NCBI GenBank assembly: GCA_964421595.1
Contig: CAYQXY010000002.1
Coordinates: 62,001-126,000 of the forward strand
Source: PXAP01 sp964421595
GTDB lineage: Bacteria > Bacteroidota > Bacteroidia > Bacteroidales > PUMT01
Direction of reading: 5' to 3'
DNA length: 64,000 nt
In this document: piece by piece, positions 9,972 through 19,441 of the stretch
How the letters are laid out: the number at the start of each line of letters is the position of its first letter
How positions within the stretch are numbered: position 1 is the stretch's first letter
The notes under the pieces: model-generated
The model's input: only the letters and a program-made list of their open reading frames with translations
The model's database searches: none
Told to the model about the DNA's origin: nothing
Position numbers and translations under genes: made by a program

Positions 9972-10982
9972 TTAATAGGCAATATCCTGAGCTACTTGTT
10001 CATCTTTATTAAAATATCCAGACCTGCTCCTGGCATTTTCGGCGGGCAATCTTATAAAGTAAGTCTTACCTGATCTGTTGGTGAGAGTTGGTTTTCTTAA
10101 CCAGGGGTTAAGGAATTTAATCATTTTGTAGTTGGTATTGAATTCCTTTGCAAAATCAGCAAAGTCTGGAACTGATGACTGAACCTCTATTTCAATGAAG
10201 CTTATGGGAGGGTAAAGGTCATTTTCATCAACGTAAAAACCATACCCGGACTGGTCTTCAAGAATTGTTTTAATTGCAAGAATCCTGAAAACGTATCTCT
10301 GGGTTTCCTCATTAAGCAACAGGTCATAATAATCTGATTCTTTCTGGATCCCAATCTGGTTGTCCATTCCCCTTCGCCCGGCATTATAACTGGCTGCGGC
10401 CATCGTCCAGCTGTTATACCTGGTGTATGACTCGAGAAGGAACCTGCAGGCGGCAACAGTAGATTTCTCAATATGGTACCTTTCATCTACCTCATCGTTA
10501 ACCTCAAGACCATAATCACCGGCTGTACCCCTCATAAACTGCCAGAACCCTACTGCCCCTGCCGGAGAAACAGCCATTGTCAGACCACTTTCAGCAAGGG
10601 CAAGGTATTTAAAATCATCAGGTATGCCATACTCTTTCAGGATTGGCTCTATAACCGGGAAATACCTGTTGGCCCTTTTTATAAAAAGCAAAGTCTGCGA
10701 CTGCCAGTATGTGTTTACCAGAAGTTCCCTGTCAAAGCTTTCCCAGGCATCGAAATTGTCAATCGGCACAACCTCACCTGCAAATTCAAGATCTTCCGGT
10801 ATAGAGAGTGCCCGAATTATATAGCCGTGATCAGTATTCTTGGCTGGTTCAGTTTCAGTTCCGGCCTTGAAAAAACTGAACAACTGGATCACGATTCCCA
10901 GTACTACAAGAAAAAGCAGAAATGATGCCGATCGTAAAATGAATTTTAGAAACGGATTCCGGATTTTATTAACTATAGTCAA
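9972..10982 (-). CDS. Membrane-anchored lytic transglycosylase (SLT/MltD-like)
   Basis: 336 residues. A hydrophobic anchor at about 13-37 is followed by an SLT domain. The catalytic glutamate is E131 in ALAESGL; the GAVGFWQFM motif follows at 142-150 and ASYNAGRRG near 197-205. These enzymes cleave the MurNAc-GlcNAc bond of peptidoglycan, forming 1,6-anhydro products. The C-terminal 70 residues resemble the linker region seen in MltD-like proteins of Bacteroidota, but no clear LysM repeat is visible. uvrA follows 23 bp downstream. Confidence 0.9.
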   Translation of the reverse strand: MTIVNKIRNPFLKFILRSASFLLFLVVLGIVIQLFSFFKAGTETEPAKNTDHGYIIRALSIPEDLEFAGEVVPIDNFDAWESFDRELLVNTYWQSQTLLFIKRANRYFPVIEPILKEYGIPDDFKYLALAESGLTMAVSPAGAVGFWQFMRGTAGDYGLEVNDEVDERYHIEKSTVAACRFLLESYTRYNSWTMAAASYNAGRRGMDNQIGIQKESDYYDLLLNEETQRYVFRILAIKTILEDQSGYGFYVDENDLYPPISFIEIEVQSSVPDFADFAKEFNTNYKMIKFLNPWLRKPTLTNRSGKTYFIRLPAENARSRSGYFNKDEQVAQDIAY

Positions 10983-11286
10983 TTTTTCAGAATTTTAGTA
11001 AATTCAACATCTTAGAACAAAAGGGCAGATACAGGTAAGGAGAAACCATTCAATCAAACGGATAAACGATAAATAAGTTTCAGCCGGTTTACCCGGATAC
11101 TCCAACCTTGCTAAAAAAAATCCATGAAAAGAAAGTGCCGTGTATAATATAAAACCCTTACGGCCTTAAATTCCTGGTACTACCTGTAAATTAAAAAGAT
11201 TATGTGCCATGAAGCCGGCTACAAAACTTCAAAAATAACGAAAAATAATTGTAATTGTTATAAGGCTGCCGGCATTTATATGGTAA
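10983..11286. other. Non-coding stretch upstream of the transglycosylase
   Basis: About 300 bp without an open frame of interest. It separates two same-strand units: the sigma/anti-sigma operon and the transglycosylase-uvrA pair. I could not identify a terminator hairpin or promoter in it. Confidence 0.45.
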
Positions 11287-12711
11287 TCAGAACCCGTAAG
11301 ATAGTCCGCCGAAAACAGAAAATGAATATGGAAGTGAAAGCAGTCCCCCGGTTGAATTGACAGGGCTGATAAAATGGCTGAACCTTGGTTCGATAAGTAG
11401 TCTGATGTTGTTGAATAGTCGTCTTTCTATGCCTACAGCGACAATCCCGCTAACACTGACCCTGTTAATATTCCTGGTATGCCCTATGTTTAAATTACTG
11501 CCTTCCTGCCTGAGGATGACTCTGTTTCCTATAAGTAAATTAATACCTGGTCCGCCGCTCACCGTAATTCCGGTTTTGCCGTTCATCAGCCGGTATTTTA
11601 AAAGAACCGGGGTTTGCAGATAATACAAACCCTGAATTATATCTTCAGTTTCATACCCGTCTAGCTGGCTATAGTATTCCTGGCTACTGTTGTTCAGATA
11701 GTAATAATTGCTGGCACGTGCAGTGGTTGTATTGCCGGTGTATGATGGTTCTATTGATCCGAATGAATTGGAAAACGATGCCCTTGAGTACGTAATATTA
11801 GTCAGCCCGCCACTGGTCATGGCATCTTTATACAGCAAGTCACTAAAGATCTTCATCCGGTGTATTGTTTGTCCCATCCTCAGCAGGTCCACACCTGACT
11901 GAACTGAAAACCTGTCGCTGATCATGTAGTTCAGGTTTATACTACCCGAAACTGACATTAGTCCGCTTTCAAAACTATTATAATGCTCCTTTGTAAATGA
12001 CCCGGAATTTATAGATGATAGTGTACGGTAAGAATAGTTTGGTGCAATCATTACTGCGGCAGACCACCTGTTGCGACGGTCATCCATGTCAGTCCCCGCA
12101 TCGGCTGTTAAAAGTCCGTGTTCAGTAATTATAGGTTTAGCCGGCTTATATGCAAGCCCTGGGTTGATATTCACAGAAAGGACTGCGGTCAATGTTTCCT
12201 GCAGAACCAATTCCGGGTATTCCGGCTGTATTGTTCCATCTTTAATCTGTACTCCGGTTTTTGAAATGCCATGTTCAGCATTTATTAAAATATCTTCAGT
12301 TGCCTTTTGTTTACGGCTACCTGAATTATTCCCTGCCATTACATTGCTCTCTTCAGGCCATGTAGCAGTTTCAGCGACAGGCAATATTATCTTATTTTCC
12401 TCTTTGTCAACAGATAAAGGGGCCCGGCGGAGTTCAGGTACTTCTTGCTCTGCAGAATGTGTCGCGATACTTCCGGGCGACAGGTAGTTGTCCCCTCTGT
12501 TACCCTGCATGAAATAATACATGATCCCGCCAGACCCCAATAGTAATAATCCTCCGGCAGCAATTCGGGCAACATATAGTAACAAACGTCTTCTCCGCTT
12601 ACCGGAAAGATGAGAGCTTATTCCACCCCACACTTCCGGAGGCGGAACAGATCTGTGTTCTGACAGCCCACGTCTGAAGAGTTCGTCGATATGTTGCTTT
12701 TTATCAGACAT
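11287..12711 (-). CDS. Anti-sigma-like transmembrane protein with a C-terminal beta-barrel region
   Basis: 474 residues. The N-terminus (DELFRRGLSEHRSVPPPEVW) resembles the cytoplasmic segment of Bacteroidota anti-sigma factors. A basic stretch (KRRRR) and a single transmembrane helix at about 42-67 follow. Then comes a polar linker of some 130 residues, and about 270 residues of amphipathic strands ending in aromatic F (SVFGGLSYGF), like a PorT/OMP_b-brl_2 domain. The start codon lies inside the end of the sigma factor gene (8-bp overlap), so the two are translationally coupled. Likely role: holding or signalling to that sigma factor. How one chain serves both membranes is unclear. Confidence 0.7.
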   Translation of the reverse strand: MSDKKQHIDELFRRGLSEHRSVPPPEVWGGISSHLSGKRRRRLLLYVARIAAGGLLLLGSGGIMYYFMQGNRGDNYLSPGSIATHSAEQEVPELRRAPLSVDKEENKIILPVAETATWPEESNVMAGNNSGSRKQKATEDILINAEHGISKTGVQIKDGTIQPEYPELVLQETLTAVLSVNINPGLAYKPAKPIITEHGLLTADAGTDMDDRRNRWSAAVMIAPNYSYRTLSSINSGSFTKEHYNSFESGLMSVSGSINLNYMISDRFSVQSGVDLLRMGQTIHRMKIFSDLLYKDAMTSGGLTNITYSRASFSNSFGSIEPSYTGNTTTARASNYYYLNNSSQEYYSQLDGYETEDIIQGLYYLQTPVLLKYRLMNGKTGITVSGGPGINLLIGNRVILRQEGSNLNIGHTRNINRVSVSGIVAVGIERRLFNNIRLLIEPRFSHFISPVNSTGGLLSLPYSFSVFGGLSYGF

Positions 12712-13267
12712 TTTTTCTTTTTCTTTGCCTCTCTTTTTCAGAACTGCCTGTTATCATTTCCTTTAATGCAGTTCTTGCCCTGTGCAGGTGCGATTTTGAT
12801 GTGTTTTCCGGTATCCCGGTCATATCAGCGATTTCAGTATGATTATAACCTTCAATAACAAACAGGTTAAAGACCAGCCGCTGGTTATCAGGCAGTCCCT
12901 GTACCATTTTCAACAGATCAGCAACATCCAGTTCACACTGACTTTCACTTATTTCATAATCTGCACTTTCAATTATTTCTTCATTTAACAAAAACATTTT
13001 CCTGTTTTTTCTCAATAACTGAAGTGATGTATTTACCATAATCCTTCTTACCCAGCCTTCAAATGATCCTTCTTTACGATAGCTTTTTATTTTTGTAAAC
13101 ACCCTGATAAACCCTTCCTGCATGAAATCACCTGCCTGATCAGCATCAGATGCATATCTAAGGCAAACAGCATACATTACAGGTGAAAGAATCCTGTAAA
13201 GATCTTCCTGACTCTGCCGGTCCCCTTTAATGCAGCCTTTTATTATTTCTTCAAGTTTATCCGTCAA
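12704..13267 (-). CDS. RNA polymerase ECF sigma factor
   Basis: A 187-residue sigma-70-family extracytoplasmic-function sigma factor. Region 2 is seen as DQAGDFMQEGFIRVFTKI with GSFEGWVRRIMVNTSL, and region 4 as LPDNQRLVFNLFVIEGYNH followed by the HTH helix TSKSHLHRARTALKEM. The length is typical. It overlaps its anti-sigma-like partner by 8 bp. Its regulon may include the divergent envelope genes to the right, but this is inferred only from position. Confidence 0.94.
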   Translation of the reverse strand: MTDKLEEIIKGCIKGDRQSQEDLYRILSPVMYAVCLRYASDADQAGDFMQEGFIRVFTKIKSYRKEGSFEGWVRRIMVNTSLQLLRKNRKMFLLNEEIIESADYEISESQCELDVADLLKMVQGLPDNQRLVFNLFVIEGYNHTEIADMTGIPENTSKSHLHRARTALKEMITGSSEKERQRKRKNV

Positions 13268-13368
13268 TTTCTCCTGCTTTTTTCAGTAACCAAAGAAAGC
13301 ATTTATCAGCCAATTAACGGATACTTTTATGTCATATTTTAATTTATGGTAATTCAATTCTTTTTTAA

Positions 13369-13803
13369 TTACCGAACATTTATCTCCATAGTGACAAAAT
13401 CATATTCATGCAGCTCACCTCTCCAGAAATTTATTGTATGCTTTCCCCTTGTTTCAGGAATGAACTCATATTTGCTGTTCAGGGTTATCAGGGCCATAGT
13501 GCATATCGCATCCACCGGTATTTTCTGAATAGCCTGAATGTTCAGGGTACTTCTGCCTGACTGCGATTGACGGAAACTTGAAAATTCTGCACAGCCGGAA
13601 TTACCCTGCGATCTGACTGTAATTAGCACTGTATCACCTAGTTTTACCGATGCAGGGGCAATCACATCGAAAACAGGTGATGGATAATAGTGATAATCTT
13701 CTTCTGTCTCTGTAATTCCTCTGTCATCCCAGCGGAACAAATCTTCTTTTTCGCATGAAGTCAGCAGAATCATACTAACAAGTATCAGATATATTTTAGT
13801 CAT
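13369..13803 (-). CDS. Small lipoprotein, unknown function
   Basis: 144 residues with a lipoprotein signal: hydrophobic 1-14 and lipobox LTSC with Cys17. The mature part has an acidic N-terminus and a single beta-rich domain (VKLGDTVLITV, CTMALITLN, HTINFWRGELHEYDF) reminiscent of an Ig-like sandwich. No family recognised. It lies about 100 bp upstream of the sigma factor on the same strand and is divergent from the plug/MG2 genes. Confidence 0.65.
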   Translation of the reverse strand: MTKIYLILVSMILLTSCEKEDLFRWDDRGITETEEDYHYYPSPVFDVIAPASVKLGDTVLITVRSQGNSGCAEFSSFRQSQSGRSTLNIQAIQKIPVDAICTMALITLNSKYEFIPETRGKHTINFWRGELHEYDFVTMEINVR

Positions 13804-14062
13804 GGTTTTTTATATTTCAGGTTAATTACCCAATAGATGCAAAAACAGACTTCAGGGTTGCATTTCAGATGAGAAACAATCACTAAAAAATGTTAACAAA
13901 GTAAGAAAATAGGGTATTTTTTGGCTGAAAGGTCTTATTTATGGTATTAATGCGGAAAACTATTTAATCTTTTATATTAAAAACAAAATGCCGGAGTAAA
14001 CTGTTTTTATTATTAACAGGATTTATGATCTGTCAAGGTTAGGTAAACTAAACTTATACGTT

Positions 14063-16441
14063 ATGATCAGGCTTATATTAATATCCTTTTGTTATATTAT
14101 CTGGCAGCTGGCTTTACCTGATCAGTCTTCAGGACAGGATAGTTCTGACACTGAAAATGATATTCTGCAGGGCATAAGTCAGTATAGCCGCTATGTGGCT
14201 CCCCAGAAAATTTACATCCATACCAATAAAAACCATTACCATGCCGGAGATGCAATCTGGTTCAAGTCATATTTGCTTGACGGGATAAACCATGTTCCAT
14301 TGAATAACCCTGCTAATCTGTATGTAGATCTTGTGTCCAGCAGTGGTGTTTTAATGGAAAGACGAATCCTTTTTTCTGAAGAAGGGATTGCTGAAGGAGA
14401 TATAGCATTACCCAGGGATCTCCCTGACGGAAATTATATGCTCAGGGCTTATACCGACTGGATGAGGAATTTCGGGGAAGAGTTTTATTATACAAAATAT
14501 ATTTACATCCGTAATCACTCCTATGCAAATATTATTCCCCGTTCTGAAGTAAGATCCAACAGAAGGTTTAACCGTGATCTGGAAAGAATGTCAGCCGAAG
14601 AGAATATATACTTTTTCCCGGAAGGAGGACATATTATAAATGGAATACCGGGAAAGATAGCATTTCGTGCCATTGACGGACTGGGCCGTGGAATAGATGC
14701 CAGGGGTGAGATTGTAAATGAGAAATCTGAAGTTGTGGCAACCTTAGAGACCCGGAATGGTGGCATCGGAAGTTTTGAATTTAAGCCTCTGGAAGGTTCA
14801 GTTTATAAAGCTAATGTATCATTTGATGGCAGGAGAGCAAGGACCTTTGAGTTGCCGGAAATCAAAAATGCCGGGACGGGTATGAGGTTGGAGTACGAAA
14901 ATGATGATCTGATAATTAATGTGTTATCATCATTATCCCCCGGCGGGGAATTTATTGTTGTAGCACATACAAGGGGCAATGTTGTTCATGGTGAATCGCT
15001 GAGGTTACAGAACGGGAAGGGTCAGATTACGCTTAATAAGGAAAGTTTTCCTTCCGGTATAGCCCATATAACGGTATTTTCAGAATACTCCGAACCCATT
15101 GCAGAGCGACTGGCATTTATATATCATGATGACGAATTGGTATTTTATCCTGAAATAGTCAGGCAACAGGTGGCCGACAGGGAATTTTATGTTCTTAACA
15201 TGCAGGTAGTTAACAAGGAAGACAACCCGGTTGAAGGTAGTTTCTCACTTTCGGTTATTGCAACAGACGAAGAATCAAACGGTTTTGAAGACAATATAAT
15301 TAATACAATCCTTCTTAATTCCGATCTTAAAGGGATAGTTGAAAGTCCCGGTGCCTACTTCAATAACAAAGATGACTTGTCTGAATCTCTTGACAACCTT
15401 ATGTTGACTCACGGATGGCGCAGATTTGAATGGAATAAGGCCCTGTCAGGCGAAGTGCCCGATATAAGATATCCTCCTGCATCCTCACTTAGTATAAGCG
15501 GAAAGGTATTGCATCCTTCAAATGATCAGCCAATGCCAAACTTCCCTGTCAGTCTCGACTTGTTTAAACAGCAGGGGGAGGAATATACAACCAACACCGA
15601 CACAAGAGGTAGCTTTACTTTTGACGGACTGACGTTTAATGATAATGTCAGGATCAGACTATACAGTGACCGTAAGGTGTCAAATACCCCGCCTGTTATT
15701 GAATTTAACAGGGGAGAGATAAGAGACATTGGTTATGCAGCCAATATTAATATGAAACCAAAGCTTATCACCAGTCGTGGCAATGACTGGGAACGGAACT
15801 CCGATGCAGGAATATCACCCTATGCAGACAGGTCTGTTGATAATAGTGCTCCACAACAATATGGTGTGCCGGATCAGACAGTTTTTCTTGAGTCTGACAG
15901 TAAACAAACAAGCATGTATGATATACTGATTACGAGGATTCGCGGACTGAATCACAATATGCAGTTCAGAGGCCCTACCAGCTTTTCTTTAAGTAATACA
16001 CCGATGTTCATGATTGATGGAGTACAGACATCACAGCAAGCGTTTATGAATATGGACCCGAGATATGTTGAGCGTCTGGAAGTATTTAGCGGACCGCGTG
16101 CTTCTGTTTTTGGAGTCAGAGGTGCTTCAGGAGCGATACTTGGATATTCCAGGAGAGCAGGAGACTTTAACCCGGTCGATTACGATGAGTACCTGATTCA
16201 GGGATATCATTCACCACGAGAGTATTATTCAGATCTTGTATCTTACAAGTCGCCAGATCAGGAAGGAGTCAATGAGCTGTCAATTTACTGGGATCCCATG
16301 ATTGTTACCGATGAGTCTGGTAATGCGAGTATTGTACTTCCACCACTAAATACTTCGGGATTGATTAAATTCGTTATAGAGGGAACAGGGCTGAACGGAG
16401 GATTAGGTTACGGAGTATTTTCAATCCTTACCACCGATTAG
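14063..16441 (+). CDS. MG2-like protein with TonB plug domain but no barrel (copy 1)
   Basis: 792 residues with an exported N-terminus (hydrophobic 3-18). Residues about 48-150 look like a macroglobulin MG2 domain (YIHTNKNHYHAGDAIWF, LPDGNYMLRAYTDW). A chain of Ig-like domains follows, including a carboxypeptidase-regulatory-type fold near 480-560. A TonB-receptor plug domain lies at about 623-700 (MFMIDGVQTS, VERLEVFSGPRASVFGVRG). Only about 90 residues follow the plug, a final beta-sandwich, so there is no 22-strand barrel. The protein is a close paralogue of its downstream neighbour. Members of this family are widespread in Bacteroidota; their function is unknown. Likely periplasmic, perhaps docking to outer membrane complexes. 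Confidence 0.8.
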   Translation: MIRLILISFCYIIWQLALPDQSSGQDSSDTENDILQGISQYSRYVAPQKIYIHTNKNHYHAGDAIWFKSYLLDGINHVPLNNPANLYVDLVSSSGVLMERRILFSEEGIAEGDIALPRDLPDGNYMLRAYTDWMRNFGEEFYYTKYIYIRNHSYANIIPRSEVRSNRRFNRDLERMSAEENIYFFPEGGHIINGIPGKIAFRAIDGLGRGIDARGEIVNEKSEVVATLETRNGGIGSFEFKPLEGSVYKANVSFDGRRARTFELPEIKNAGTGMRLEYENDDLIINVLSSLSPGGEFIVVAHTRGNVVHGESLRLQNGKGQITLNKESFPSGIAHITVFSEYSEPIAERLAFIYHDDELVFYPEIVRQQVADREFYVLNMQVVNKEDNPVEGSFSLSVIATDEESNGFEDNIINTILLNSDLKGIVESPGAYFNNKDDLSESLDNLMLTHGWRRFEWNKALSGEVPDIRYPPASSLSISGKVLHPSNDQPMPNFPVSLDLFKQQGEEYTTNTDTRGSFTFDGLTFNDNVRIRLYSDRKVSNTPPVIEFNRGEIRDIGYAANINMKPKLITSRGNDWERNSDAGISPYADRSVDNSAPQQYGVPDQTVFLESDSKQTSMYDILITRIRGLNHNMQFRGPTSFSLSNTPMFMIDGVQTSQQAFMNMDPRYVERLEVFSGPRASVFGVRGASGAILGYSRRAGDFNPVDYDEYLIQGYHSPREYYSDLVSYKSPDQEGVNELSIYWDPMIVTDESGNASIVLPPLNTSGLIKFVIEGTGLNGGLGYGVFSILTTD

Positions 16442-16662
16442 TTTTTTATTATGGAAACCAATACCCCCTTACACTTGGAAATCTTGCAGGAAAAATTTAT
16501 ATTGTATAATCTTCCGGAGCAGGAACCAGAATTATGATAAACAAGAACTCATTTATATGCCTTGACTTATTGGGAGATTCTTCCAGCAAACTGCTTTTTA
16601 TATTCATGTAAACAGGCACTTTTTAAATGTCTGTAATTTTTAATCTAACTTAATTTACCAAA

Positions 16663-19056
16663 ATGAAAACCCCATTTTTACTAACCACAATTGTTTTTCT
16701 GGTGTTCATAAACAGTTATGCGCAGAATGCCAATATTCAGCAGAGTGAACCTGTTGAGAAACTTGAAGAATTTACCCGTCAGGCTGCACACCAGAAGCTG
16801 TATCTTCATCTTAACAAGAATCAATATTCTGCCGGTGAAGAAATCTGGTTCAATGCCTATCTGCTGAATGCGGTTACACATCTCCCTGAAACCGAAGCTG
16901 CCAACATATATGTTGACCTGATAAATTCAAGCGGTGTTTTGATGGGAAGGCGTATACTATTATCAGAGAATGGGGTAGCAGAAGGAGATATAAATCTGCC
17001 CCTTACCTTGCCCGATGGGAATTATTGTATACGTGCCTATACCAACTGGATGAAAAATTTTGGAGAGGATTATTTCTTTACCAGAAATCTGTATATAACA
17101 AACAATAAATACGATGAAATTATTCCAAGATCTGAAATCCGCTCAAACAGAAGATTTAACAAGGATATTCAAAGCATGGCTTCAGAATACAATGTTCTGT
17201 TTTTTCCGGAAGGCGGAGACCTGGTAAACAATGTTGTCAACAGGGTAGCTTTTAAAGCAAAAAACAGTCTCGGGCAAGGAATGGAAGCTGAGGGTGTAAT
17301 TACAGATCAGAATGGAAATGAACTGGTCGAATTCAGTACTGTTCATAATGGTATGGGTAGTTTTGAACTGGAACCACAGCCCGGTTCAGTATATAGTGCC
17401 AGTGTCTCTGTAAATGGAAGCCGGCCTCAGATGGTTGTTCTGCCTGTGGCACGAAACGAAGGAGTTGCCGTTAAAGTGTCAAGAGATAACGGTAATGTAC
17501 TGGTTGGTCTTGCTACCGGGCTGTCTGACGGAGATCAGGGGTACACCGGAGAAGTTTTTGTTTTGGCACATACCAGGGGAGAAATAGTTTATTCAGGATC
17601 ACACCCATTTTCAGGGGGGTCTGTAAACGTATCCATTCCTGAACATCGCTTCCCGGGCGGCATAGCTCATATAACAGTGTTTTCAGAGAATAACGTTCCG
17701 ATGGCAGAAAGACTCCTCTTTATAGACAGGGAAGACAGTTTCTCATTTTCTCCACGAGTCGTCAGAACTGAACATGAGGGGCAGGATTATTACGGACTGC
17801 AGCTTGATGTTTTTGATGTGGATGGCAATCCTGTAGCAGGACATTTTTCCATGTCTGTACTTGGAGGCGGATATGATTCACCCGGTTCAGCTACCAATAT
17901 ATTAAGCAGTTTAATGCTTAGTTCCGATCTGAAGGGAGTCATCGAAAATCCACAGCATTATCTTGATCCTGAAAAGGACCTTTCTGATGAACTCGACCTT
18001 CTGATGATGACACACGGATGGAGAAGGTTCGACTGGACCTCAGTGCTCGCTGGTGAAGCTCCCGATTTAACCCATGAACGTACCTCCAGTCTCAATGTTA
18101 CCGGCAGACTTACTGACCGGGCTAGGGATGAGCCTGTTAATAACCACTTTGTTCAGATGAAGGTTTTAAGCGGCCATGATGACACATTCACTGTAAGAAC
18201 CAATAACAGGGGGATTTTTATTTTTGACGGTCTCCAATATCCTGATAATTTTAAGATCGAGCTGTCGAGCAACAGACTGTCAGGCGATTATCCTCCTGAC
18301 ATAGAAATACTAGGTACTGATATCAAGGGTTATACCTATACACCGAATATCTATACAAATGAACTCCAGGTAACCAGCCGGGGAAGAGACTGGAGGCGGG
18401 TTCCGGAAGCGGGAAAGTCTCCTTTTGAAGAAACTCCTGAACATGGAACAAGTGCTCAGCAATATGGTATTCCCGATCAAACCATATATATCGATCGTGA
18501 AAAAATAACACAACGTTCGGTATTTGATGTGCTGGTAGAGAGGGCCCAGGGATTACAGGTAAGCGGTAACAGACTTATGTTCAGGGGGCCAACAAGCATA
18601 AACCTGAGCAGCGACCCTATGTTTATGCTTGACGGAGTCCAGACATCTCAAGATGTCGTCCTCAGGATGAATCCGCGGGAAGTAGAGCGGATTGAAATTT
18701 TTCGGGGTACCAGTGCATCTATGTTTGGGGTACGTGGAAGTGGTGGTGTAATTATTGCCTATCAAAGGCAGGCTGGGAATCAGGGTATGCAGGACGTTAA
18801 GGAGTATTTGATGATTGGCTACCATTCTCCGCGGGAGTTTTATCCTGACTTACTGGCTGGCGGAATTGGTAACACTTCCGGTGAGCAGCCTGCGAGGACA
18901 ATCCTGTGGCAACCAAATCTGACAACAGATGCAGATGGCACACACACTGTCTATTTCCCGGCACAGAATATAAAAGATTCAATGAAAATTGTCATTGAAG
19001 GAGTAGGTACAAAAGGAGGTATTGGTTTTGGTGAATTTACTATGGAACTACGGTAA
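16663..19056 (+). CDS. MG2-like protein with TonB plug domain but no barrel (copy 2)
   Basis: 797 residues with a signal peptide ending INSYAQ. Same architecture as the preceding gene: MG2-like domain (LYLHLNKNQYSAGEEIWF), a run of Ig-like domains, plug domain (MFMLDGVQTS, VERIEIFRGTSASMFGVRG) and a short C-terminal sandwich ending EGVGTKGGIGFGEFTMEL. By eye the two copies share about half or more of their residues in the MG2 and plug segments, so they arose by tandem duplication. The 221-bp space between them has no obvious terminator. A hairpin terminator lies about 225 bp downstream. Confidence 0.8.
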   Translation: MKTPFLLTTIVFLVFINSYAQNANIQQSEPVEKLEEFTRQAAHQKLYLHLNKNQYSAGEEIWFNAYLLNAVTHLPETEAANIYVDLINSSGVLMGRRILLSENGVAEGDINLPLTLPDGNYCIRAYTNWMKNFGEDYFFTRNLYITNNKYDEIIPRSEIRSNRRFNKDIQSMASEYNVLFFPEGGDLVNNVVNRVAFKAKNSLGQGMEAEGVITDQNGNELVEFSTVHNGMGSFELEPQPGSVYSASVSVNGSRPQMVVLPVARNEGVAVKVSRDNGNVLVGLATGLSDGDQGYTGEVFVLAHTRGEIVYSGSHPFSGGSVNVSIPEHRFPGGIAHITVFSENNVPMAERLLFIDREDSFSFSPRVVRTEHEGQDYYGLQLDVFDVDGNPVAGHFSMSVLGGGYDSPGSATNILSSLMLSSDLKGVIENPQHYLDPEKDLSDELDLLMMTHGWRRFDWTSVLAGEAPDLTHERTSSLNVTGRLTDRARDEPVNNHFVQMKVLSGHDDTFTVRTNNRGIFIFDGLQYPDNFKIELSSNRLSGDYPPDIEILGTDIKGYTYTPNIYTNELQVTSRGRDWRRVPEAGKSPFEETPEHGTSAQQYGIPDQTIYIDREKITQRSVFDVLVERAQGLQVSGNRLMFRGPTSINLSSDPMFMLDGVQTSQDVVLRMNPREVERIEIFRGTSASMFGVRGSGGVIIAYQRQAGNQGMQDVKEYLMIGYHSPREFYPDLLAGGIGNTSGEQPARTILWQPNLTTDADGTHTVYFPAQNIKDSMKIVIEGVGTKGGIGFGEFTMELR

Positions 19057-19441
19057 CCGGATCTTTGAACGCCGGCCCATAACCTGGCAATATTGATTCT
19101 GGTTTGACAAGCTTTCCGGTTTGCCCGGATGCGGAATATAAAGACCGGGGTTTTTGCAACATCAGGTTATACCGGGTATTGTCACAAGGGAGTAAGAAAA
19201 ATCCGAAGCGACCCTGTTCTATGGTGTTACATCATCACTTACATCATTTCTGGCCGGGACGGGCTATATACTAATAAAAGAAAATGAGGAAGATCTGATA
19301 ATAGATATTCCTCATTTTTTTGGAGTTATTCCGGAATTACATCACGCTTTGTTGCGAGTTTCCCCGTTAACTTTAATGGTCAATATTTCTTTTCTGAATT
19401 AGTAACAGAAGTATTTCAGTCAACAGAAAAAAGATTAATCT
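19057..19441. other. Convergent intergenic region
   Basis: About 385 bp between the second plug protein gene and lpdA, which converge. It contains the bidirectional hairpin terminator at 19281-19321. I see no gene in the remaining sequence. Confidence 0.6.
19281..19321. terminator. Bidirectional rho-independent terminator
   Basis: An inverted repeat, AAAATGAGGAA-gATC against GAT-aTTCCTCATTTT, with an 8-base loop. It is flanked by A-rich sequence on the left and seven Ts on the right, so it can act in both directions between the convergent plug gene and lpdA. Confidence 0.75.

Noticed and set aside
12071..12487. Plus-strand open frame antisense to the anti-sigma-like gene
   Set aside because: No recognisable domain, and the opposite strand is the coupled partner of the sigma factor gene.
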